NCBI GenBank assembly: GCA_963790715.1
Contig: CAWBPN010000018.1
Location: 310,001 to 374,000, forward strand
Source of the DNA: DCFW01 sp963790715
Lineage (GTDB): Bacteria > Bacteroidota > Bacteroidia > Bacteroidales > Bacteroidaceae
DNA length: 64,000 bases
Direction of reading: 5' to 3'
The notes under the pieces are model-generated. The model did not search any database. It worked only from the letters and a program-made list of their open reading frames with translations, and was not told where the DNA came from. Shown here piece after piece: positions 44,739 through 52,148 of the stretch. Both the position numbers and the translations under genes were made by a program. Each line of letters begins with the position of its first letter. Positions within the stretch are counted from its first letter, which is position 1.

Positions 44739-44991
44739 TAATCCTTTAATTTAATATCCACTTGCAGACCAAGAGTATCCAAGACGGCAAACAGTGTTTC
44801 AACTTCGGATTCCCTTGTCCATGTTCAATAGCGACCAAAGTATTGATATCAACTCCAGCCAAATCCGAGAGTTCAAGCAGCCTTACCTTAAGACTTTGTC
44901 TGCGCTCCTTGATAACATTTCCGGTTTCTTTTGCATCCACAATGCAATGTGATTTTTCGGTAAATATAACAACAATATACATACCGAACAA
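44738..44991 (-). pseudogene. HipB/XRE-type HTH regulator with C-terminal frameshift
   Basis: The frame from 44991 encodes an XRE-type helix-turn-helix (KETGNVIKERRQSLKVRLLE, DLAGVDINTLVAIEHGQGNP). After KLK it goes out of frame at the T run 44797-44799 and ends at 44746 with an unlike tail (HCLPSWILLVCK). Reading one base shifted gives TLFAVLDTLGLQVDIKLKD and a stop, the normal end of small HipB-like regulators, exactly at the recO start. One A is missing from the coding strand. This is either a recent mutation or a sequencing error. There is no HipA partner. Confidence 0.7.
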
Positions 44992-45206
44992 ACGAAATCA
45001 CAGTGATTTACTTTTGAAAATACCTATTTATTAAAATAGCAAACATTGGTTATAAATAAGAATTATTTTATTAATTGTTATTCTATATATAGTTTGCCGT
45101 TACAAACCAACAACAAAGATACATTTTTTATTCTTTGTCACAAAATATTATAAAGACCTTTTTCTAATTATTTTATTTGTATTATATTATTCATGTGTCA
45201 GACTTC

Positions 45207-45763
45207 CTGTATTTATCGTGGTTATTCGCCTGTATGGCTGAATACCTAAATTAATTTTGAAGGATTCATAAAACGATTACAGATGGCATATATATGTAAT
45301 TTAGCGATAGGTATTCAGGCAAAACAACAAACTCTTCATACAAAAGTAATGAGTTAATTAAGAAATGAAGATGTTTTCTGCGTGTTTTGCTGAAAAGAAC
45401 ACTGTGATTACCGTAACTGTCAAGCATGTTTACCGTGAACGATCAGCACGTCTTCAATTTATTACAGCTGTAAAAAGATGATTTTGCAGCTACAAAAAGA
45501 TGTTTTCACAGCTGTAAAATCATCTTTTCACAGCTGTAATAAATACTATACATGCCGGAAAGTTACGGTAAACACGCTGGTAAACAATGATATACTAAGT
45601 GTACTGAAAAGGTATTTACAGTAAGATTCAGATGCTATTCATCAGCATGCAAATTTACATTTCGCAGAGGCATGGTTTGCCACTATAAAATGTATCCGGT
45701 GCATTTAAAATGCTGAATACATCAATTATTCAGGCTGTCAGCCGGAAACCACGATAAACACAG
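45207..45763. repeat. nested inverted repeats in the non-coding region before the recombinase
   Basis: The interval 44992-46219 holds no recognisable gene. Inside it are: outer arms CTGTATTTATCGTGGTT (45207-45223) and AACCACGATAAACACAG (45747-45763), complementary at 16 of 17; CTGAATACCTA (45238-45248) with its exact complement near 45310-45320; middle arms TTACCGTAAC (45408-45417) and TGTTTACCGTGAAC (45427-45440) against GTTACGGTAAACA (45562-45574); and the central 86-bp palindrome. A minus-strand TACTTTTG (plus 45341-45348) lies inside. The function is unknown; binding sites for the recombinase or a regulator are possible. Confidence 0.6.
45464..45543. repeat. four 22-bp tandem CAGCTG units forming an 86-bp palindrome
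   Basis: CAGCT cores start at 45465, 45487, 45509 and 45531, exactly 22 bp apart. Three are full CAGCTG palindromes; the second is CAGCTA. The flanks are AAAAGATG-like. The block from 45458 to 45543 also reads as one inverted repeat with few mismatches, its ends being TTTATTACAGCTGT and ACAGCTGTAATAAA. A 22-bp period puts the cores on one face of the helix, as for iterons or operators. There is no CRISPR-like spacer diversity. Confidence 0.7.
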
Positions 45764-45865
45764 TAGTACTGAAACATGAAACCCACGAACAAATAAATGA
45801 AATAAAGGTTATAAACAAGTAAAAAAAGCAGTCAAGCACCCGGTCTTGAAGGTATTGAGTTTTTT

Positions 45866-46001
45866 CCGACCTAAGCGAAGCGGCGTAAAATGGAGAAGTC
45901 GTGGCGAAGCGTTAAAAAACGATTTCCGTTCAAGCGCGAAGCGCGCGTTTAAATCGTTTTAGCGGAGTGCGACTTCGGAATAGCCGGTGAGGTTCAGTCG
46001 G
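45866..46001. repeat. large imperfect stem-loop sequence
   Basis: Nested complementary arms: CCGAC (45866-45870) with GTCGG (45997-46001), GAAGTCG (45895-45901) with CGACTTC (45970-45976), AAAACGATTT (45916-45925) with AAATCGTTTT (45951-45960), and GCGCG (45934-45938) with CGCGC (45942-45946). GC content is above its surroundings. It resembles the dispersed, structured intergenic repeats common in Bacteroidota, but I cannot name the family. Confidence 0.55.
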
Positions 46002-46020
46002 CGATTTTCTTCTTTGGTAG

Positions 46021-46050
46021 CTTTCGTCTTTGTTCGCACAAAGACGAAAG
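46021..46050. repeat. 12-bp perfect hairpin
   Basis: CTTTCGTCTTTG (46021-46032) pairs perfectly with 46039-46050 around TTCGCA. It follows the larger stem-loop by 20 bases and is probably part of the same dispersed repeat. No T run follows, so it is not a typical terminator. Confidence 0.6.
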
Positions 46051-46160
46051 TACATCAAGCGGACAAGCGAATAAAAAAAGTATCACCACCAGCCAATATC
46101 AATCATTAATTCAATCAAAGAAATCCCCATTAAATTGAACAAAAATATGTCGAAAACCAT

Positions 46161-46168
46161 TATATTTG
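46161..46168 (+). promoter_or_regulatory. -7 box of the recombinase gene
   Basis: TATATTTG fits TAnnTTTG, 51 bases before the ATG. A TTG is found only 23 nt upstream, longer than the usual spacing. Confidence 0.4.
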
Positions 46169-46219
46169 TATACGGTAGTCTAAAACGATTTTTTATCAAA
46201 TAATTTTAAATAAAGCCCC

Positions 46220-47185
46220 ATGGGAATAATAACATTATTAGCCAGGCGCGTAGCCTCAGTAGTACGCAAGGACAAAAAGACCCTTGCGGAGTGGAACAAA
46301 GAGTGCGTAACACACAAGCAGCAAGACGGCTGTTACGGAATGGCGCAAAAGTACCAAAGTACATGTGCCAAACTTGGAAAGTACCTTTCAACCACCTCCA
46401 AACCCAACCTCAAAGTAGAGGAAGTAAACAATGAATTCGTCGAAGGTTTCGCCGATTATCTAAAAGGAGAAGACCTTGCGGAAAACACGATTCATTTCTA
46501 CTTAAGGAACCTTTCAGCGATGTATCACCTCAAGGACAAGGATTACACCGACAATCCGTTCAACCATGTCAACATGCGTGCGTGCCCCACGCGCAAGCGG
46601 GCCCTTGACAAGCAGTCTATGCAAAGCATCAAGGATTTTGACAGCAAAGGCCAAAAATCGCTGGCTTTTGCGCGTGACATGTTCATGTTCAGCTTCTATA
46701 CACAAGGCATGCCATTTGTAGACATTGCCTACCTTAAAGCAAGCGACATAGAGAACGGTACGATAAGATACAAGCGTCACAAAACAAAACAGCCAGTAAC
46801 GGTAACATTGGTACCGGAGGCAAAAGAAATCATCAGGCGTTACAGCAACGTTAATAAAGGTGCAAAAGGCAAAGTCAAAGACTATTACATCTTCGGCATA
46901 ATTACCGGCACCGATTCCACGACAGCATACAAACAGTATCGCAGCGGTCTGGCAACCCAAAACAGGCGACTGAAGAAGATAGGCGAGAAGCTCGGCCTTG
47001 ACATGCCCCTCACGACCTACATCGCCCGACACACATGGGCAACGCTTGCACAGAACAACGGAGTACCGACGGCGGTGATAAGCCGAAGCCTTGGACATAC
47101 TTCCGAAACAACAACACGTATATACCTCGGCAGCATGGATACGAAAATTCTTGCCAAATATAACAGGTTAACAACGCGGCTATAG
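46220..47185 (+). CDS. tyrosine recombinase, probable DNA invertase
   Basis: A 321-residue phage-integrase-family protein with the size and layout of Bacteroidota promoter invertases. An N-terminal SAM-like DNA-binding domain (about 18-115, ENTIHFYLRNLSAMYHL) is followed by the catalytic domain (about 130-321). Catalytic residues visible: Lys188 (RHKTK), Arg270-His271 (ARHTWATLAQ), His293 (SLGHTSETT) and nucleophile Tyr302 (RIYLG). The first-arginine region reads FYTQGMPFVDIAYL, with Gln162 where many relatives have Arg. It ends 138 bases before the left inverted repeat of the invertible segment. That makes inversion of the pilus promoter its likely job, rather than integration of an element; no att site, relaxase or phage genes are nearby. 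Confidence 0.85.
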   Translation: MGIITLLARRVASVVRKDKKTLAEWNKECVTHKQQDGCYGMAQKYQSTCAKLGKYLSTTSKPNLKVEEVNNEFVEGFADYLKGEDLAENTIHFYLRNLSAMYHLKDKDYTDNPFNHVNMRACPTRKRALDKQSMQSIKDFDSKGQKSLAFARDMFMFSFYTQGMPFVDIAYLKASDIENGTIRYKRHKTKQPVTVTLVPEAKEIIRRYSNVNKGAKGKVKDYYIFGIITGTDSTTAYKQYRSGLATQNRRLKKIGEKLGLDMPLTTYIARHTWATLAQNNGVPTAVISRSLGHTSETTTRIYLGSMDTKILAKYNRLTTRL

Positions 47186-47323
47186 CCAAAAACAATGTCA
47201 GTAACCAACTGGAATCGATGAAAAGCGAAAGCGATTGAAGATAAAAAACGATTAAAGAATAAAAAGCGATGAGATTAGATTCTAATAAATATAAAATAAA
47301 TATGAAGATTCCGGAAAAATCTC

Positions 47324-47349
47324 TCTATTAGTTAATAGAGCTACATATT
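47324..47349. repeat. left 26-bp inverted repeat (IRL)
   Basis: It begins TCTATTAGTTAATAGAG and ends CTACATATT. It is perfectly complementary over 26 bases to 47776-47801; the bases just outside do not match. The first part is itself a dyad (CTCTATTA/TAATAGAG, from 47323), as in recombinase core sites. Confidence 0.92.
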
Positions 47350-47398
47350 AATCACTCAGACTAAATGCTTACTCGTTTACCATTGCTCTAAACGTCCT

Positions 47399-47429
47399 CA
47401 AAAGTAATTAATCGTCCACCCGATTCAAA
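47399..47429 (-). promoter_or_regulatory. phase-variable promoter within the invertible segment
   Basis: Read on the minus strand: TTTG (plus 47426-47429), a 19-nt spacer, TACTTTTG (plus 47399-47406). Both boxes are perfect. Transcription would start near 47393 and run left through IRL, into the 3' end of the recombinase gene in antisense. No strong terminator is seen before that gene. Confidence 0.75.
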
Positions 47430-47775
47430 AGAAAGATGTAAAGTTTTAAACATCTTTTAGATTAGGTGCAATATTTTTATTGTTTTTCACAGATATATCC
47501 CGAAACTTATAAAATCAATTCTAACATTCTTATACACAGCTACTTTAACTTATCAAAAACACCTTTAATTTTTATATCCGCCAATTTAATCATATTTGCT
47601 CATTCTTTGCAAGTATAGCTTCTTTACACGACAAAGCCTGTTATTTGCCTTTTCGTGGATAAACAAAACGTTAGAACCGTTTTTCTCTAATTTTACATGT
47701 TCACTTATGCCCTCCGGCACAAAATCATAGTAAAAAATTGCCAAAAACAATGTACATCGGTGTTCCCGTTTCCCG

Positions 47776-47801
47776 AATATGTAGCTCTATTAACTAATAG
47801 A
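47776..47801. repeat. right 26-bp inverted repeat (IRR)
   Basis: This is the exact reverse complement of 47324-47349, beginning AATATGTAGCTC and ending TAACTAATAGA. The stretch from here to the first pilus gene (47802-47865) repeats CGATAA-type words four times; similar CGAT words lie to the left of IRL (47216-47272). Confidence 0.92.
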
Positions 47802-47865
47802 ACGATAAGAAACGAGGCGATAAACGGGACGATAAAGAATGATTTATAAGCGATAAGGAAATAAT

Positions 47866-48444
47866 ATGATGATGCTTAAGTGGCAATTACAGCAGTTTAG
47901 AATATTGTTGTCGGTAGCAATGCTATCGATGCCATTGTTGTGTCATGCCCAAAGCATAGCAATAAAAAACGATGTGCTTTATGACGCCCTGCTAATCCCC
48001 AACCTTGGAATGGAAACGAAAATAGGTGAACGTACCACTTTGGATATTGAAGGCACGTACGACCCGATAACGTTTCCAAACAGAAGGAAATGGAAGAACT
48101 GGTCCGTTCAACCGGAACTTCGCCATTGGGGATGCGTGCCGTTTTTCGGAACGTTTGTAGGAATAAACGGAGTGGCAGGCGGATTCAACATAGCACGTGT
48201 ACCTGTTTTCAACTTCGACGAAAAGAGGATTCAAGGCACATTCTACGGCGGCGGTCTGACGCTTGGCAACCACCATATTATATCCCCTCATTGGGGATTG
48301 GAAACAAAAGTAAACATAGACTTCGTCCATATCAGCTATTCACGCTACCGATGCAGCAAGTGCGGATACAAGGAAGAGAATGTAACGACCAATTATGTTG
48401 GGCCGACAAGGGTTTCAATAAGTTTAGTGTATATGATAAAGTAA
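47866..48444 (+). CDS. DUF3575 protein, first gene of the type V pilus operon
   Basis: 192 residues. The signal peptide is MLSMPLLCHAQ-type, cleaved near residue 29. The rest looks like a small beta-barrel or outer-membrane domain (SIAIKNDVLYDALLIPNLGM, LDIEGTYDPITF, GTFYGGGLTLGNHHI, VSISLVYMIK), the DUF3575 pattern. A CSKCG pair (about residues 164-168) is a local oddity. DUF3575 and DUF3868 genes regularly head FimA/Mfa-type fimbrial operons in Bacteroidales; they are presumed outer-membrane assembly or anchoring factors, unproven. The start is two codons before MLKWQLQQF; either Met could serve. Confidence 0.85.
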   Translation: MMMLKWQLQQFRILLSVAMLSMPLLCHAQSIAIKNDVLYDALLIPNLGMETKIGERTTLDIEGTYDPITFPNRRKWKNWSVQPELRHWGCVPFFGTFVGINGVAGGFNIARVPVFNFDEKRIQGTFYGGGLTLGNHHIISPHWGLETKVNIDFVHISYSRYRCSKCGYKEENVTTNYVGPTRVSISLVYMIK

Positions 48445-48502
48445 ATAAGGCAAGAAAATAAAGGTGAGCATAGACGAATAATATATATAAGAAAGCAAAA
48501 CG

Positions 48503-50038
48503 ATGAAGAAAAGAAATAAAAACGAAATAACGATGAAGATGAACAAACACATCAAGAAAGCGATGGCAGGAGTGTTCCTGCTTCTTCTGTCGACGATGCC
48601 GACACAGATAAAAGCCCAGTTGGCATACAAGGGACAGTTGTATATCAACGACGAACGGTTCTACCGCGACGGCAGCTTGCTGCACGTGTATATGCGTGTA
48701 AGCTACAGCCGAAATGCAATAGGCACGGGCGAACAGCTGACGTTCACACCTGTAATCAAGACGGGAGACAACGAATACCGCATGTCATCCGTGGTAATCA
48801 ACGGCGACAAGAGAGAAATTGCCGAACATCGCAAAGATATATTGAGCCGTCGCCAAAGGCTTAATGCCCCGGTAGTGGTAAAGGATAACCGCAAGGGTAC
48901 GCGTTACTTCGTGTATGATACGTCAATACCGTACGCACAATGGATGGAAAACAGCGAACTGTACGTGGAAAGTGAAGAATGCAACTGCAACGGTCACCGT
49001 GCACATGTATATGAAGACCGCCTGCTGGCAAACATACCTGTGAACAACGGGCCTCAACAGATAGCCGACCAGGCGGTAGTGAATGAAAACCAAACGGCAC
49101 GTTACGACGTTAGCAAATGGGTACAGTTCTTAACTCCTCCCACCGAAGACGGCAGGGACTTCAACAGAACAGGCGTGATAGAATGGAACGGCAAACAGGA
49201 TATGTCGAAAATGGGAGAGAACGGTCAAAACAAATATATCTGCAACATGCTCGACAACAAAGTAAAGGAAGTGCTCGAACAATACGGCACTACACTTAGC
49301 GGAGTGGTCGTAACGGGTTACGGCAGCCCGATAGGCAACTTCTCAAAGAATGAAAAAGAAAGTATGGAAAGAGCACTGTCACTAAAGCGTTACCTGATGA
49401 AGAACCTGATAACTAACAAGAACGAACTGAACGTCAGTTGGGTAAGTGAAGACTGGGACAGCATAGCCTCATTGGTAACAAAGAGCCACATGGCACTACG
49501 TGAAGCCGTGCTTGACATCATAAAGACGGTAAAGGTGGTAGACGGCCGTGAGCATGTTATAGAGAACCTTGACGGCGGAGTACCTTACGGATATATGAAC
49601 GAACATATCTTCCCCGAGGTAAAGAGGATAACATACACGCTGACATTCAATCACAAGAATATGGATGTAGGCGCAGCCAAGCTGATGTTGAAGAGAAAGC
49701 CTGAGAACATGACGCTTGAAGACTTCTACACGGTAGCCGACAGTTACGAACAAGGTACAAGGGAGTTTAACGATATTATCGACTTGTCGGCACGTTTGTT
49801 CCCGGACAGTCCCGAGGCAAACATCAATGCATCGGCAGTAGCAATGTTGAGAGGAGATACGAAGTTGGCAAGGAAATACATCACCCGTTGGCAGACTGAC
49901 CCGAGGGCATACGAGAATATGGGTGTGCTGAACTTGATGGAAGGCAACCGCGACAAGGCGGAGGTTTATCTTAAGATGGCACAAGCCGGAGGTGTAGACC
50001 AGGCAACTACGGTTATCAATGCGTTGAATATTAAATAA
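48503..50038 (+). CDS. DUF3868 pilus-operon protein
   Basis: 511 residues. A conventional signal peptide appears only from the internal Met at 48533 (KAMAGVFLLLLSTMPTQIKA), so the start may be there rather than at 48503. Residues about 40-170 are the beta-rich DUF3868 domain (GQLYINDERFYRDGSLLHVY). A middle alpha/beta region (ATLS-like TTLSGVVVTGYGSPIGNFSKN) looks OmpA-like. The end is TPR-like (FPDSPEANINASAVAMLRG, NMGVLNLMEGNRDKAEVYLK). It is likely a periplasmic or outer-membrane partner in pilus assembly; this is inference from gene context. It is codirectional with the pilin genes. Confidence 0.85.
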   Translation: MKKRNKNEITMKMNKHIKKAMAGVFLLLLSTMPTQIKAQLAYKGQLYINDERFYRDGSLLHVYMRVSYSRNAIGTGEQLTFTPVIKTGDNEYRMSSVVINGDKREIAEHRKDILSRRQRLNAPVVVKDNRKGTRYFVYDTSIPYAQWMENSELYVESEECNCNGHRAHVYEDRLLANIPVNNGPQQIADQAVVNENQTARYDVSKWVQFLTPPTEDGRDFNRTGVIEWNGKQDMSKMGENGQNKYICNMLDNKVKEVLEQYGTTLSGVVVTGYGSPIGNFSKNEKESMERALSLKRYLMKNLITNKNELNVSWVSEDWDSIASLVTKSHMALREAVLDIIKTVKVVDGREHVIENLDGGVPYGYMNEHIFPEVKRITYTLTFNHKNMDVGAAKLMLKRKPENMTLEDFYTVADSYEQGTREFNDIIDLSARLFPDSPEANINASAVAMLRGDTKLARKYITRWQTDPRAYENMGVLNLMEGNRDKAEVYLKMAQAGGVDQATTVINALNIK

Positions 50039-50091
50039 AGGAACCGAATATAAACGAAACATATATAAGTAGATAATAGGTGTATAAATGA

Positions 50092-52098
50092 ATGTTGAAG
50101 AACTTCGATTATAAAATAATAAGTGTAATGTGTATGTTAATGCTTTCGATTACGTCGTGCGTTACCGGTAATGACGCGGATAGCGCCAAACCGGCAACGA
50201 TACGCTTGTCCCTCGGCACAGGCTCTACGGCCAAGACGCGTGCTAACACAGGTTTTCCTACAGATAACGGAGGAACGGTCGGCTCGGGCGAAGGCTCTAT
50301 ATATACCGTATGTGTCGGTTTGTTTGACGCAAACGGCAATACGATAACAATACACGAATACACTTATACAAATGGACAATCGGAGGATATATTGACAACT
50401 ACGCAAGCAACAAAGATGGTGGTTGTGGCCAATGCCAAAAGCGGAGCGTTTGCCGGAGCAACCACTGAAAGCGATTTCTTGCAGAAAGTGCAGCAATTGT
50501 CATACACTACGTCGGATAAAGGTCAAGGCAACACAAATGCCACAACGGCAGGTGGCCAAACAATAACTGCACTACCGATGTGTTCGAAAGAAACATCGCT
50601 AACGTTATCCGGAAGCAGCGCTACAAGTATGTCTGTGGATTTGACGCGTGTGGTGGCGAGAGTGTCGTTAAGCTCCATAACAACTAATTTCGACAGTAGC
50701 GGTCCATATGCCGGAGCAACTTTCACGCCGACAGAGGTATTCATGTACAATGTAGACGACCAATATGAATGGAACGGTACGGCAAGTGCTTCGGCAACGA
50801 CAGTAAGCGGAGAAAGTACCGCATCCACATCATTTGCATATTTGGGAACAGGTACTACTAACTATACGGCACCGACATCAAAGTCACCACAATTCTTTTA
50901 TGTGTTTCCACATGGTTCAACATCGCCTACAAAATTGGTAATCAAAGGTACGTTTACTCCGAAAGGTGGCACAGCTCAAACGATGTATTATCCTGTTGTG
51001 GTAAACCATGCACAGTCAAATACGACATTCACCGATGCAAGCGGTAATACAACAACAAATACGGATGATGCAACGATAGAAGCAAACAAAACGTATAACA
51101 TAACGGTTAAGATAACAGGATTGGGTGTAACCGATCCGTCAAATGATGTTGATCCTTCATCGGTTACGATAAACTCACAAGTTCAGGATTGGATACAAGC
51201 GGCAGTAACAATTAATATGAATGATGTTCCAGGAATAGGAGAATATTATTTTAGTGACGGCAGTTGGGGCACATTAACCGATCGTGCAACATCAACAGTT
51301 TATCCGATAGGAGTGGTATTCAGTAATACAACAAGCGTAATAGACAAAGCACACGGTTGGACACATGGTTATGCTATGGCGTTGACTAATGCAGCCACTA
51401 ATTATACGACTACATCTACGTGTTTATGGGCTGGTTCAAATTATCAGTCAACCGAAGAAGCAGGAGATACATATATAGATAGCTATGAAAATTTTAAATA
51501 CCAAGATTATACAACGTATACTGATTTTATAACTGACAAAGATGGATATAGTGAAACACAAGCAATAAAAAATAAGTATTCTTCAACTTTAAAAACTGAT
51601 CATCCTGCTTTGTATTATGCTTTGAATTATGGGACAAGCAATGAAAGTACAACTATTGCCTATACGGCTCCTAATGGAAGTAGTGGTTGGTATTTACCGA
51701 GTGTAGGACAAGGATGGGATATAGTAACAAAATTAGGAGGAATGTCTACAACGGTTACAAATATTAGTTCAGGTTGCTGCAGGTGGTATAAAGGAGATGA
51801 CAATAGTAATAATAACTATACTTCAATATGTGTAGATAATATAAATAAATACTTAACAGGAGTAAGTAGTTATAGTAATAGTTATAAATATAATTATAAA
51901 GCACCTGATTTGTTTAGTGATAGTGGTATGGAATATGGAAACGACGATGGTACTTATAGTGCTGAATTATATTGCTTATCGTCAGAATATGATATCGGCA
52001 GTATATATAATATAAGTTTTGACAGCAGTTTAGGAATGTATTTATCCGGAAACTACAAAACTTTAATGTTTAGAGTCAGACCGGTTATAGCTTTCTGA
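50092..52098 (+). CDS. fimbrillin fused to DUF1566-like adhesin domain (subunit 1)
   Basis: A 668-residue lipoprotein (lipobox SITSC, Cys23). Residues about 34-375 form a FimA/Mfa1-type pilin (PATIRLSLGTGSTAKTRAN, then VCVGLFDANGNTITIHEYTY and VVVANAKSGAFAG). Arg50 in TRA, 27 residues after the lipid Cys, fits the R-A processing site of P. gingivalis FimA. Residues about 381-668 are a separate domain (YYFSDGSWGTL, HGWTHGYAMALTNA, TDKDGYSETQAI, SSGWYLPSVGQGWDIVTKLG, RVRPVIAF) shared with subunits 4 and 5. From about 51.4 kb base composition becomes AT-richer than in the pilin half. It is a likely tip or accessory adhesin. Confidence 0.82.
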   Translation: MLKNFDYKIISVMCMLMLSITSCVTGNDADSAKPATIRLSLGTGSTAKTRANTGFPTDNGGTVGSGEGSIYTVCVGLFDANGNTITIHEYTYTNGQSEDILTTTQATKMVVVANAKSGAFAGATTESDFLQKVQQLSYTTSDKGQGNTNATTAGGQTITALPMCSKETSLTLSGSSATSMSVDLTRVVARVSLSSITTNFDSSGPYAGATFTPTEVFMYNVDDQYEWNGTASASATTVSGESTASTSFAYLGTGTTNYTAPTSKSPQFFYVFPHGSTSPTKLVIKGTFTPKGGTAQTMYYPVVVNHAQSNTTFTDASGNTTTNTDDATIEANKTYNITVKITGLGVTDPSNDVDPSSVTINSQVQDWIQAAVTINMNDVPGIGEYYFSDGSWGTLTDRATSTVYPIGVVFSNTTSVIDKAHGWTHGYAMALTNAATNYTTTSTCLWAGSNYQSTEEAGDTYIDSYENFKYQDYTTYTDFITDKDGYSETQAIKNKYSSTLKTDHPALYYALNYGTSNESTTIAYTAPNGSSGWYLPSVGQGWDIVTKLGGMSTTVTNISSGCCRWYKGDDNSNNNYTSICVDNINKYLTGVSSYSNSYKYNYKAPDLFSDSGMEYGNDDGTYSAELYCLSSEYDIGSIYNISFDSSLGMYLSGNYKTLMFRVRPVIAF

Positions 52099-52148
52099 CC
52101 TATTTATCAAATGAAATGAAAAATAAAACAAAAAATAATAATGCGATT

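Larger units (their letters stand above)
47324..47801. promoter_or_regulatory. invertible promoter segment (invertron), OFF orientation
   Basis: A 478-bp segment bounded by perfect 26-bp inverted repeats, with 426 bp between them and no gene inside. It lies between a tyrosine recombinase gene and a pilus operon. It contains one full-consensus promoter, at its left end on the minus strand (47399-47429), and I find no TAnnTTTG box on the plus strand. In this state the promoter faces away from the pilus genes. Inversion would put the -7 box at 47719-47726 on the plus strand, starting transcription near 47733, about 130 nt before the DUF3575 gene. Confidence 0.85.

Noticed and set aside
45458..45543. 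CRISPR array
   Set aside because: The 22-bp units are contiguous with no spacers, and no cas gene is in the window.
45207..45763. Second invertible promoter region called as a feature
   Set aside because: The arms are imperfect and no full -33/-7 promoter is inside, so I list it only as nested repeats.
46220..47865. Integrated mobile element with integrase
   Set aside because: There are no att repeats, excision, conjugation, relaxase or phage genes. The recombinase sits beside a promoter inverton instead.
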